Positions 33,088-40,596 of a DNA stretch of 64,000 nt are shown here, in pieces (the first letter of the stretch is position 1; each line of letters begins with the position of its first letter). The notes below the pieces were generated by a model. The model was not told the DNA's origin and made no database searches. It saw nothing but the letters and a program-made list of their open reading frames with translations. The position numbers and the translations under genes are program-made. The DNA comes from CANIGN01 sp041391385 (GTDB lineage: Bacteria > Bdellovibrionota > UBA2428). The stretch spans positions 124,001 to 188,000 of the forward strand of contig JAWKOD010000003.1 in assembly GCA_041391385.1 (NCBI GenBank). Direction: 5' to 3'.

Positions 33088-33351
33088 TTGGCAAAAAAGC
33101 GACAAACCGCTGGGCTATCCACAGTAGATAAAAGAATCCTCCTCAAGTTTGGTCGTAAAGTCCGCGGGATACGAGAAAAGAAAAAACTTTCCGTCTACGA
33201 CATCACGGGAGAAGACCTACCCATTAAGTCCCGACAACATTGGCAGCTGATTGAATTGGGCCAAAAAAACATTAACCTCACAACAATCTTTAAAATCGCT
33301 CAGAGCCTCGAAATCAAAATCGAAAACTTACTTCAAGATATTGAGGAATAA
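33088..33351 (+). CDS. XRE-family transcriptional regulator
   Basis: An 87-residue XRE protein with a full helix-turn-helix (about 16-80: LLKFGRKVRGIREKKKLSVYDITG, HWQLIELGQKNINLTTIFKIAQSLEI). The TTG start is supported by AAGGGGGAATT directly upstream and by lack of an earlier start. Alone it looks like a phage- or plasmid-type repressor. It is divergent from the smaller HTH protein and converges on the membrane protein gene at 33361. Confidence 0.85.
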   Translation: MAKKRQTAGLSTVDKRILLKFGRKVRGIREKKKLSVYDITGEDLPIKSRQHWQLIELGQKNINLTTIFKIAQSLEIKIENLLQDIEE

Positions 33352-33360
33352 AGCCAACCA

Positions 33361-34224
33361 CTAACTTTTTTTACTAAGTGCGCAAATACCACCACACCTA
33401 AATAGCTCTATAGAAACAAGTTGCAAAATCAGCCGAACGCCAATCATTAAAAGTGTTCCAAGTGTAAAACCGTAATGACCGCTCCCATTTGATATAAGCT
33501 TCCCCTCTTTTTCGATCCATTGCTCGCGTTCCCAAACTTCCTTATCAATTTTGGCATTCATTTCTGAAATTGCCCTCGTTCCTGACGTAACCATCCCCTT
33601 TGAAAAAAGCTTGTCTAAGCGACGAAGATTTTCTGCCCTTTGTTTCTCAAGCTCTCGAATCTCTTGCTGCGTCTCTTGCATCTTATTTTTATGAATGACG
33701 CTACTCTCTCTTTGCTGATGCGCCTTAGTGGTCTGTAAAAGCACGAAAATGCTCGCATTGTAAAAAAGCAAAGCATACGCGCATATACTCAATAGGCGCT
33801 TGCCCGACACACTTGCGAAAAACAAGGCTAGCTCTACCACAAGCGCCAGTTGCAAGGCCCACACAAAACTTAAGCCTTTGATTTCGTAAAACTCCACAAG
33901 ATCACGCATTAAAAAAACAGAAATCCAAATACCTAGCCCCACACTCCCTCGCTGAATCCATCTTTTCGGCATTTTTCTTGACTCGAAACTTGATACGCGA
34001 ACTAGCTTGGCACTTGCTGCGGAAACGGATATTTTTTTGCCAGCACTTTGCTTTTTAAGCTGGTACCTCACGGCATCTTTTTGACTTCTTGGAAGGGAGC
34101 GGAACTTTTCACTGCGAGCCAAGTTTTCGCTCGTAATCCCTTCACTGCGAATAAAATCCACCGCCCACGAAGAAAGCGCCGTGTGAAAAGCTTTGATTCC
34201 ACTGGAGTTTTTCACGACTTCCAT
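33361..34224 (-). CDS. Membrane protein with coiled coil, unknown function
   Basis: A 287-residue protein. The N-terminal 90 residues are soluble and basic, with a helix-turn-helix-like look (SEGITSENLARSEKFRSLPRSQKDAVRYQL). About three membrane helices follow (near 96-113, 118-136, 143-163), then a coiled coil (about 170-235) and a last helix (about 253-272). It is 4 bases downstream of the replication-like gene, so they probably form an operon. Tethering of element DNA to the membrane or an entry-exclusion role are possible; neither is shown. Confidence 0.55.
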   Translation of the reverse strand: MEVVKNSSGIKAFHTALSSWAVDFIRSEGITSENLARSEKFRSLPRSQKDAVRYQLKKQSAGKKISVSAASAKLVRVSSFESRKMPKRWIQRGSVGLGIWISVFLMRDLVEFYEIKGLSFVWALQLALVVELALFFASVSGKRLLSICAYALLFYNASIFVLLQTTKAHQQRESSVIHKNKMQETQQEIRELEKQRAENLRRLDKLFSKGMVTSGTRAISEMNAKIDKEVWEREQWIEKEGKLISNGSGHYGFTLGTLLMIGVRLILQLVSIELFRCGGICALSKKS

Positions 34225-34228
34225 TTCG

Positions 34229-35284
34229 CTACCCCTTCACCTTTCCGCTTGTTTCAAACCATTTCACCGTGGCAAGACGGCGAATAAGCTGCGACTTCCC
34301 AGAGCTAAATTTGAATTTGCTTTGAATAATCGGAGCTAGCACCGCTAAGCGCCCCTCCTCAGACGGATAGGCTTTTTCTAGCGCCACCTGAGCCTGAGTG
34401 TAGCGATCTTCCTCAACCTGACGCATTTCCTGCTCTCGTTGCCTTTGGGTTTCCGCAAGTGTTTGTAGCTCAAGAACACGCGTCTTTTCCTCTTGTTTTT
34501 TCCCTGCCAACTCAAGCACCCGATCAAAAGATTTTACCAAGTACGAAAGGGGCATAAGGCATTTCTTGCCATCTCCCACAACCCCATTTTGTTCGAGGTA
34601 CTGAAAACAAACTTCAAGCTCCTCGGCCGTGCTCATCGTTTGAAGTTTTTCCAAAGCTTTTTTTTCAGGATAGAACTTTGAAGTCCCCTTGAGTGAGTGA
34701 ATATATTTATAAATAAGATCACTCACTCTATTGGGGGTCACGTTGCCCCCAGCCCCAGAGTCGTTTTGACCCCCCTCGTTTAAGTTTTCAGCTACTTGCG
34801 CTATTTGTGCGCCTTTAGTTGCGGGGTCAATTTGACTCCGTGGTAGGGTCAAGACGACCCGCTCAACAGGGGTCAGTTTGACCTCAGATAAAATGCTTGT
34901 GGGGTCGTATTGACCCTCCCTTGGAAAATGAATTTCGTACTCGCTTAAGTCGTCCGTGTTTGCCTTTGAAATTAGTTTTCTGGAAAGAAGGCCCGCAATC
35001 CCACGCTTTACATTCCCCGCATCAAGCCCCGTCCATTTTGCAATATAGCTTTTGCTAGCATGGCAACTCGTCCTTTCTTCAAGGACCGTAAACCTCATAA
35101 GACAAAGAAAAACTTGCAGCTCTGTTTTAGTTTCGCAATTTTGAACAGCAAAATGGAGTAAGCTTTTTAGCTCATTTTCCCTATGAAAATAAGCATTTTG
35201 ACTGCTCTGGGTTTTAGGTTCAACAGGTTGCGGATTTTGAAATAGATGTGACTGCGCAAATGCGCTATTATGCCCTTTAGACAT
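34229..35284 (-). CDS. Replication-initiator-like protein with N-terminal winged helix
   Basis: A 351-residue protein. Residues about 40-115 (KTELQVFLCLMRFTVLEERTS, SKSYIAKWTGLDAGNVKRGIAGLLSRKLI) resemble the winged-helix domain of phage replication protein O and similar initiators. The middle is a charged linker, and a helical C-terminal part includes a coiled coil (about 265-300). It may initiate replication of the excised circle or act as a regulator. It lies next to the membrane protein above and divergent from the toxin-antitoxin pair. No ATPase partner such as DnaC is seen. Confidence 0.5.
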   Translation of the reverse strand: MSKGHNSAFAQSHLFQNPQPVEPKTQSSQNAYFHRENELKSLLHFAVQNCETKTELQVFLCLMRFTVLEERTSCHASKSYIAKWTGLDAGNVKRGIAGLLSRKLISKANTDDLSEYEIHFPREGQYDPTSILSEVKLTPVERVVLTLPRSQIDPATKGAQIAQVAENLNEGGQNDSGAGGNVTPNRVSDLIYKYIHSLKGTSKFYPEKKALEKLQTMSTAEELEVCFQYLEQNGVVGDGKKCLMPLSYLVKSFDRVLELAGKKQEEKTRVLELQTLAETQRQREQEMRQVEEDRYTQAQVALEKAYPSEEGRLAVLAPIIQSKFKFSSGKSQLIRRLATVKWFETSGKVKG

Positions 35285-35427
35285 TGTGGCCTCCTCAGTA
35301 GGTCATTTTGTTTAGAGGGCATCGGGTGTTTCCGCACTCGGTGTCCTCGTTTTCTTTCATACTCGCTTAAATTTAACCCCATTTCAACGCTATCCACCGC
35401 TAATTTCCCGCACTTGACCACATGCAA

Positions 35428-35457
35428 TATAGTGGAAAATATGTTAAAATCACTATA
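35428..35457. promoter_or_regulatory. Operator-like inverted repeat before brnT
   Basis: TATAGTG (35428-35434) and CACTATA (35451-35457) are perfect 7-bp inverted repeats separated by 16 bases, ending 10 bases before the toxin start codon. Toxin-antitoxin operons are usually repressed at such sites by the antitoxin or the complex. A TTGACC -35-like element lies at 35414. Confidence 0.55.
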
Positions 35458-35467
35458 GTATAGAATT

Positions 35468-35806
35468 ATGGCCAAATTCGAGTTCCTAGCCCTGCTTCTC
35501 CAGTGGTTTGAGAGTATGCAAGAACTTGAGTTTGAATGGGATCACGGCAATAAGGTCAAAAGCGCCATTAAACACGAGATAACCTGCGAAGAAGCTGAAA
35601 GCCTCTTTCACATGAAAGACTTTCTCATTCTTTTAGGAAAGCAGGTAAGGCCGCCCGTCCCAGAGGATAGATACGGGGCTTATGGCGTTACGAATACAGG
35701 TAGGCACCTCTTCGTATGTTTTACGATTAGAGGTAAGAAAATAAGAGTTATATCTATTCGGAAAATGAATAGAAAGGATTTAAAAGAGTATGAAAAATTA
35801 CGTTAA
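35468..35806 (+). CDS. brnT: BrnT-family toxin
   Basis: A 112-residue protein of the BrnT/DUF497 family, ribosome-dependent RNases of type II toxin-antitoxin systems. The family opening FEWDHGNKVKSAIKHEITCEEAESLF is seen at about 22-47, followed by the DRYGAYGVTNTGRHLFVCFTIR strand region and the IRVISIRKMNRKDLKEYEK tail. The N-terminal 20 residues are extra compared with normal BrnT (about 90 residues), so a later start is possible. It overlaps the antitoxin gene by 17 bases, toxin first, as is usual for brnTA. Confidence 0.85.
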   Translation: MAKFEFLALLLQWFESMQELEFEWDHGNKVKSAIKHEITCEEAESLFHMKDFLILLGKQVRPPVPEDRYGAYGVTNTGRHLFVCFTIRGKKIRVISIRKMNRKDLKEYEKLR

Positions 35807-36026
35807 AAGTGAAAAAGGATATGAGAAAATTAGTTTCGACACCAAAAAAGTAAAGGCTGCCTATAAAAAACTGAAGTCATCCAAGAAGTTCCCAACCAGC
35901 ATTAACTTGCCCCAAGAAACCGTTGCCGAACTTAAATCAGTAGCTGCAAAAAAAGGATTACCTTATCAAACTCTGATGAGAACCCTTGTTATTGAAGGCT
36001 TGGAAAGAATGAAAAAAGCCGCTTAA
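35790..36026 (+). CDS. brnA: BrnA/CopG-like antitoxin
   Basis: A 78-residue antitoxin. The C-terminal FPTSINLPQETVAELKSVAAKKGLPYQTLMRTLVIEGLERM is a ribbon-helix-helix of the BrnA/CopG type (about 37-76), and the N-terminal basic part probably wraps the toxin. It would neutralise BrnT and bind the inverted repeat upstream. Its stop overlaps by 4 bases the stop of the convergent resolvase-like gene. Confidence 0.8.
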   Translation: MKNYVKSEKGYEKISFDTKKVKAAYKKLKSSKKFPTSINLPQETVAELKSVAAKKGLPYQTLMRTLVIEGLERMKKAA

Positions 36027-36616
36027 GCACTTACGTTCGATATTCCACGCTCTTTTTTCCACTCCCGACTTTCAAGCCCAACGGTGCCCACACTCACGTC
36101 AAGAATTAAGGAAATTTCCCTGTGAGAAAGCCCTTTAACCAAGAAACTACGAATAAGCGAACTTGGCCTAGTCCTCTTTCTTCCCACTCGCTTGCCCTTG
36201 GCCCGAGCGGCTTGGACTGCTTTTTTTGTTCTGTCCGAAATGACTTCTTTTTCAAAGCGCACAAGAGTCTTTAGGTTACCAAGAAACCCCTTACCCGTAG
36301 GTATTTGGCTATCGAATTTTTCCAACAGAGAAACAAAAGAGACTCCCCGTGCCTCAAGCCCCTCTAAAACTTCAAGTAGTTGCATAGAGCTTTTAGCTAC
36401 ACTCGAAAATGAATAGACGAAAACTCGGTCAACCTTTTTCACTTCCACCATATCCCGAAACTTTCCCCAGCTTGGCGCTGAAGACTCAGCTTTGTTTTCC
36501 TCTAAAAGTATCTCAAATTTATCTATATTATTGCGCCCGCAGAAATGCTTAAGCTTACTCACTTGCGCATTGTCGTGCGCGTACAAGACAACTACACCTT
36601 GATTACAATTCTTCAT
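36023..36616 (-). CDS. Resolvase-like serine recombinase without catalytic residues
   Basis: A 197-residue protein that aligns along its length with Tn3/gamma-delta-type resolvases: N-terminal catalytic fold (1-120), E helix (FEKEVISDRTKKAVQAARAKGKRVGRKRT) and C-terminal helix-turn-helix (SHREISLILDVSVGTVG). The residues that define the active site are replaced: the YxRVS motif reads YAHDN, so the Arg and nucleophile Ser are gone, and the DRLxR motif reads SSVAK. It should therefore bind DNA but not cut it. It may serve as a repressor, architectural or partition protein. Confidence 0.75.
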   Translation of the reverse strand: MKNCNQGVVVLYAHDNAQVSKLKHFCGRNNIDKFEILLEENKAESSAPSWGKFRDMVEVKKVDRVFVYSFSSVAKSSMQLLEVLEGLEARGVSFVSLLEKFDSQIPTGKGFLGNLKTLVRFEKEVISDRTKKAVQAARAKGKRVGRKRTRPSSLIRSFLVKGLSHREISLILDVSVGTVGLESREWKKERGISNVSA

Positions 36617-36637
36617 ATCTATCCTTTTGCACCGATG

Positions 36638-36679
36638 AAAAAGCCAAAGACCCGCAAATTCTGCAAGCTTCGGCTTTTT
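36638..36679 (-). terminator. Hairpin terminator at the right end
   Basis: AAAAAGCCAAAG at 36638-36649 pairs with CTTCGGCTTTTT at 36668-36679 (12 bp including one wobble). It is positioned just past the 98-codon frame at 36686 and shortly before the resolvase-like start, so it would end any transcript entering from the right on the minus strand. Confidence 0.5.
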
Positions 36680-36685
36680 ATAAAT

Positions 36686-36982
36686 TTATCTATTAATAAT
36701 TGGTTTCTTTTTCCAATACGCTTTGGGAGCTCCCACGGGGGTTATTTTTCTGTATTTGAGCCCGCTGTTTAACCCCTTCATACTCATTTGACCGTGTGTA
36801 ATGGATCGCTTGGCTTTGTTTGCCATCCTCACAACGTCCACCGCAGAAATCACCAAACCTAAAGCAAACATCCTTGTATAATTCTCCAAATAATACTGAC
36901 CATTCTTTTCTCCTTCGTGGCCCCTTAGAGCCCTTCTAAATTCCTGATCTTTAGTAAATGGATGACCCGCTACACTGACCAA
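36686..36982 (-). CDS. Possible small or truncated gene at the right end of the ICE
   Basis: A 98-codon open frame whose only start is TTG with no clear ribosome site; the frame is open for 6 further codons upstream. The C-terminal half is basic (KAKRS, KYRKITPVGAPKAYWKKK) with a hydrophobic segment before it (MFALGLVISAVDVV). The terminator-like hairpin that follows supports a former or present gene. It may be the 3' part of a gene cut off at the element edge. No family recognised. Confidence 0.35.
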   Translation of the reverse strand: MVSVAGHPFTKDQEFRRALRGHEGEKNGQYYLENYTRMFALGLVISAVDVVRMANKAKRSITHGQMSMKGLNSGLKYRKITPVGAPKAYWKKKPIINR

Positions 36983-37003
36983 ACATAATGCTGAATTTCA
37001 CTG

Positions 37004-37031
37004 TAGCCAAAAATAGCCAAAGAATAGCCAA
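37004..37031. promoter_or_regulatory. Right arm-type integrase/excisionase site cluster
   Basis: Three direct TAGCCAA copies at 37004-37010, 37014-37020 and 37025-37031 are spaced by 10 and 11 bases. They lie 129 bases inside the right core, and match the two copies inside the left end in sequence and orientation. Confidence 0.55.
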
Positions 37032-37152
37032 CCCTTCTGTTTTCTCGTGTTGTGCCTTGATGTCACGCATGCTCAGACCCTCTATTCGTAAAAACCAGCT
37101 TGAAACAATTTCAAGCCTTTAAGTTTTGGGGGATTTTTCTTCTGAATTTTAT

Positions 37153-37241
37153 TGGTGCTGCTGGCCGGAATCGAACCGGCACGGGAGTCGCCCCCCACAG
37201 GATTTTAAGTCCTGTGTGTCTACCTATTTCACCACAGCAGC
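37153..37241 (-). tRNA. tRNA-Leu (anticodon UAA)
   Basis: A complete class II tRNA on the minus strand: acceptor GCTGCTG pairs with CAGCAGC, the 3' ACCA is encoded, the anticodon loop CTTAAAA carries UAA between CAGGA/TCCTG stems, a long variable arm (GGGGGGCGACTCCC) is typical of leucine tRNAs, and the T arm is GCCGG-TTCGATT-CCGGC. Its 3' part is the attachment site of the mobile element and remains intact. Confidence 0.95.
37160..37181. repeat. Right attachment site (attR) in tRNA-Leu
   Basis: This is the copy of the 22-bp repeat that completes the functional tRNA. The element lies on the 3' side of the tRNA, the usual arrangement for tyrosine integrases. Confidence 0.75.
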
Positions 37242-37260
37242 ATCGTTTGTATACATTCTT

Positions 37261-37827
37261 CTATAACCACGTCTTTGGATCATCAAAGTTTGTATTTGGA
37301 TCGATTTGAATTGCACCACCAGCTTCACCTTCAGAATCAGATGCAGCCGCTTTTTTTGCAATTGAAGCAAGTTCTTCAGCGCTAAAGTTATAACCTTGCT
37401 CGTTACGTTTTTTTGCACGAAGTTCGGCAATTAATTTATGTTTAGGATTTGCTATGTTTAGGGGTCCCTGCCCTTTTTTAAGCTGAGCAATAAACTCAGA
37501 AGACATCGCCCAATTCTTAACGCCCTTAATACTCACTAATTTATAAGAAAGCTCCAAGGGAAGTTTAGAATTAACGACCTTATAATCTTCAACTGTCCAC
37601 TTTCCTTCAGCTTCAACTTGAACTCTTTTTTCTCCACAGGGGACTTTTGTAGAGGCCGTTCCATGACCAATCAAAATACCGTCCACATAGATATCACTCG
37701 TCTTTACGTTTGTTTTTACCTGAACCTCGCAAGCACCTTCTAGTAAATAAAGCTCTGCCCCCTTTTCTTGAGTACAAGAAAATAGCAAAACAAGAGCCAA
37801 CAAAGGGAACACATGCAGAATACGCAT
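37261..37827 (-). CDS. Lipoprotein with PEGA-like domain
   Basis: A lipoprotein of 188 residues with a signal peptide and lipobox LLFSC (Cys at about residue 17). The part from about 38 to 85 (KTNVKTSDIYVDGILIGHGTASTKVPCGEKRVQVEAEG) follows the PEGA-type beta-domain pattern in which a surface loop DG..iG is followed by a hydrophobic strand. A C-terminal charged region follows. The ATG at 37827 is preferred because the signal peptide starts there. A surface or peptidoglycan-associated role is likely; the exact function is unknown. Confidence 0.75.
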   Translation of the reverse strand: MRILHVFPLLALVLLFSCTQEKGAELYLLEGACEVQVKTNVKTSDIYVDGILIGHGTASTKVPCGEKRVQVEAEGKWTVEDYKVVNSKLPLELSYKLVSIKGVKNWAMSSEFIAQLKKGQGPLNIANPKHKLIAELRAKKRNEQGYNFSAEELASIAKKAAASDSEGEAGGAIQIDPNTNFDDPKTWL

Positions 37828-37883
37828 AAAAAATGTATAGCAGCCGAGTTTTCGGCTGTCAGCCACGAGTCTGCTGGAAATAG

Positions 37884-39632
37884 CTATAAAATATCCCATG
37901 CATAGTGCTCTTGCTCGGTAGCAAAGACCGCCAAGGACTTAATTTCCTCGTCCATGTTGCGATCTATCTGTTTTTGGTTGTCTTTCATGCGACGTTTTGC
38001 TTGGAAGGCAAAAGTCTGCAAAATCTCTATTTCTTTGGAAGAGGCTTCTGGCCCCTTTTCCTCAAGGGCCTGAGTCACTCGACTGATCATACATGCCATA
38101 ACAAACATATCGATCATAATATTGGCCAGTCGAGAAGTCGCAAACTGCTTACCAATAATGGCTTTGCCATGCTTTCGTAGAAGCTGATCGACAACATTTA
38201 CCAAATTTTGCATTTCATCTTCGAAAAGAACTGCAACAGCCTTAATGTCAGCATGTGCTTTTGTGAAGGAAGGGCGTCCGTACTTTGTCTTCGTCGCCAC
38301 CCTCATTCTTGCGTATTCCTTTAAAACACCAAAGCCCTTAATGGGGTCTTTGAAAACACTACTATCGCTTCCTATATTAATGGCCTGACTCAAGCCTTTA
38401 AGTTGATCTACGGCATCCTTCATAGCTGTCAAAGCCACAAAGAGAGTCAGAACTTCATTGGCCCCTTCAAAAATTCGATTGATGCGGCAATCGCGCATCA
38501 TTCTTTCGTAAGGGTATTCGCGCATAAAACCATTTCCGCCAGCAACTTGAAGAGCTTCATCCGAACACCTCCACAATGCTTCTGAGGCGAAAATCTTAGA
38601 AATAGCGGCTTCAACGGCATAGTCTTCATAGCCCTGATCGATTAATCCCGAAACCATAGTCACAACAGATTCTGAGGCATAACAATCGACAGTCATCTGC
38701 CCAATTTTCTTTTTAATGAGGCCAAACTCAGAAATGCTTTGTCCAAACTGCTTGCGCTCTTTGGCATGTTTAGTGGCAAGCTCAATACACTTTTTCATTC
38801 CACCCACACAGCCGCCACCTAATCCGGTACGACCATTATTGAGAATTTTTACAGCAACCTTAAAGCCCTTACCTACCTCACCTAAGACGTTCGCTTTAGG
38901 GACGCGCACATTATCGAAATTTACAGTCGTTGTAGAATTAGCCCGAATCCCCATCTTATCTTCGTGAGGCCCTATGCTAATTGTTCCCATATCGGGCGTC
39001 ACAATAAAAGCAGTGATTTTTCCCTCTGGAGTATCGGTTGCAGCAAAAACTGTAAAGAAATTTGCAATCCCACCATTGGTAATCCAAATTTTTTCACCGT
39101 TTAAAACCCAATGATCGCCATCCAAATGAGCCTTCGTTTTAATTGAAGCCGCATCAGATCCAGCTCCCGACTCAGTCAAGCAATAAGCTGCTATCAATTC
39201 ACCTGTCGCAAGCTTCGGTAAATATTTTTTCTTTTGCTCGTCGTTCCCAAACATTAAAACTCCGCGCATACCGATACTGCTATGCTCACCCACAGTCAGT
39301 GCAATGGAACCGTCATAACGAGAAAGTTCTTGAATAATACGAGAGTAGGCCATGGTACTTAAACCGAGCCCACCAAACTCTTCAGGAATAATAAGACCAA
39401 AAAGTCCCATTTGTTTTATTTCTTCAATCAACTCAGGTGGCTGATCTCCAATCTGATCCCACTTCCTAAAGTCTTCTGTTTTAGGCTTGAGCCAAGTAGC
39501 AATCGAATCAAAAATACTCTTAAGCATTTCTTTTTCGGTATCCTTAAGCTTGGGATAGGGGAAAAGAAGTTCTTCTTCAATTTCACCGATACACATGGAA
39601 CGCACAAAAGATGCTGTTAAATCGCCAGACAT
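37884..39632 (-). CDS. Acyl-CoA dehydrogenase
   Basis: A 582-residue FAD enzyme of fatty-acid beta-oxidation. The N-terminal helical domain (LGLSTMAYSRIIQELSRYDGSIAL), the middle beta domain (CLTESGAGSDAASIKTKA, and WITNGG) and the C-terminal helical domain (QVAGGNGFMREYPYERMMRDCRINRIFEGANEV) are all clear; the Glu of FEGANEV is the usual catalytic base position. At 582 residues it is about 200 longer than short-chain enzymes because of a C-terminal extension (about 420-582), as in very-long-chain types. It is alone on its strand here. Confidence 0.93.
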   Translation of the reverse strand: MSGDLTASFVRSMCIGEIEEELLFPYPKLKDTEKEMLKSIFDSIATWLKPKTEDFRKWDQIGDQPPELIEEIKQMGLFGLIIPEEFGGLGLSTMAYSRIIQELSRYDGSIALTVGEHSSIGMRGVLMFGNDEQKKKYLPKLATGELIAAYCLTESGAGSDAASIKTKAHLDGDHWVLNGEKIWITNGGIANFFTVFAATDTPEGKITAFIVTPDMGTISIGPHEDKMGIRANSTTTVNFDNVRVPKANVLGEVGKGFKVAVKILNNGRTGLGGGCVGGMKKCIELATKHAKERKQFGQSISEFGLIKKKIGQMTVDCYASESVVTMVSGLIDQGYEDYAVEAAISKIFASEALWRCSDEALQVAGGNGFMREYPYERMMRDCRINRIFEGANEVLTLFVALTAMKDAVDQLKGLSQAINIGSDSSVFKDPIKGFGVLKEYARMRVATKTKYGRPSFTKAHADIKAVAVLFEDEMQNLVNVVDQLLRKHGKAIIGKQFATSRLANIMIDMFVMACMISRVTQALEEKGPEASSKEIEILQTFAFQAKRRMKDNQKQIDRNMDEEIKSLAVFATEQEHYAWDIL

Positions 39633-39764
39633 ACCCCAAGATTATTGGATGGATTGCAGTCTCACAAACAAAATTTACACGATTTAACATCAAAAAGGTG
39701 CCTTGAATAAAAGCTAAGTCATTTTGAATTGCCTTAGGCTCTTCAAAAGCCTAAAGACAGAGTC

Positions 39765-40517
39765 GTGACATTGCCCGACATCAAATTAACGAAGCGCAAT
39801 CCGCTGCGGGCTGTTCTTGGAATGTTTGGGGTCGTGGTTTCATTTTTTTTGTGGTCTTGTCTCATACTTTTGAGAAAATTCCTCTTTTTGCCTCCACGCT
39901 ACGATGCACACTTGATGCGTTCTTGCGCTATATGGGTTATGTGGAGCTTAGAACTGACAATTCGCATAGAGAACTTAGATCTCTACGACCCCAAAGAACC
40001 CGCCGTGGTCATAGCAAATCATTCAAGCCTGATAGACATCCCCCTCATTTACATGACCTGCAGCCCGAACTTAAGAATGCTAGCTAAAAGAGAAATGTTT
40101 TGGATCCCCCTTATGGGCTGGGCGCTCTGGGCCGCTAAGCATGTCGCCATACACAGAGGCCACAAGAATTCCGCTACCCGAGCCAAGAGCACTCTCACCG
40201 AAAGACTCAGCGAAGGATTCCAAATTTTTCTGGCACCCGAGGGTACCCGAAGTGCCACGGGCTGCCTGCTTCGTTTTAAAAGTGGCGCCTTTAGAATTGC
40301 CGCAGAGCAAAGAGTCCCGATTTATGTACTCGCACTCTATAAGCCTTGGGAAGTCCTCCCCAAAGGAGACTTATATTCCAAGTACAAAGGCGAGCAAGTC
40401 AGCCGTTTTCTTGGAAAAATTAACCCCATAATTGATGAATATTCTGTCAAAAGTACTGACGAACTCATTCAAGAGGCCCGTAAACTCTATATCAACAACG
40501 GATTTGTTGAATGTTAA
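39765..40517 (+). CDS. plsC: 1-acyl-sn-glycerol-3-phosphate acyltransferase (PlsC family)
   Basis: A 250-residue membrane-bound acyltransferase that makes phosphatidic acid from lysophosphatidic acid. A hydrophobic N-terminus (about 17-40) precedes the catalytic NHSSLID (NHx4D motif, about 84-90), and the substrate-binding APEGTRS motif is at about 157-163. GTG is the start. Paralogues with other acyl acceptors cannot be excluded. Confidence 0.85.
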   Translation: MTLPDIKLTKRNPLRAVLGMFGVVVSFFLWSCLILLRKFLFLPPRYDAHLMRSCAIWVMWSLELTIRIENLDLYDPKEPAVVIANHSSLIDIPLIYMTCSPNLRMLAKREMFWIPLMGWALWAAKHVAIHRGHKNSATRAKSTLTERLSEGFQIFLAPEGTRSATGCLLRFKSGAFRIAAEQRVPIYVLALYKPWEVLPKGDLYSKYKGEQVSRFLGKINPIIDEYSVKSTDELIQEARKLYINNGFVEC

Positions 40518-40596
40518 GATTGGGTTAACTTTTACTTTAAGTCTTTCTAAGTACTACCGATATATTTGAAGGTAAGGATTTAAAAAGGTATTTTTT

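Larger units (their letters stand above)
8300..37181. mobile_element. Integrative and conjugative element inserted at tRNA-Leu(UAA)
   Basis: The 28.9-kb segment is bounded by a shared 16-base sequence (GCTGGCCGGAATCGAA) at 8300-8315 and 37160-37175; after one mismatch, CGGCA is also shared. The right copy is the 3' end of an intact tRNA-Leu(UAA) and the left copy is a remnant. A tyrosine integrase lies next to the left end, an excisionase-like gene follows, and a complete virB-like set, regulators and accessory genes fill the middle. Direct TAGCCAA repeats lie 109-130 bases inside each end. The bases outside the left core do not match the tRNA acceptor end, so the exact left junction is less certain than the right one. 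Confidence 0.85.

Noticed and set aside
8300..37181. Prophage
   Set aside because: No capsid, terminase, tail or lysis genes; a virB-type secretion set is present instead.
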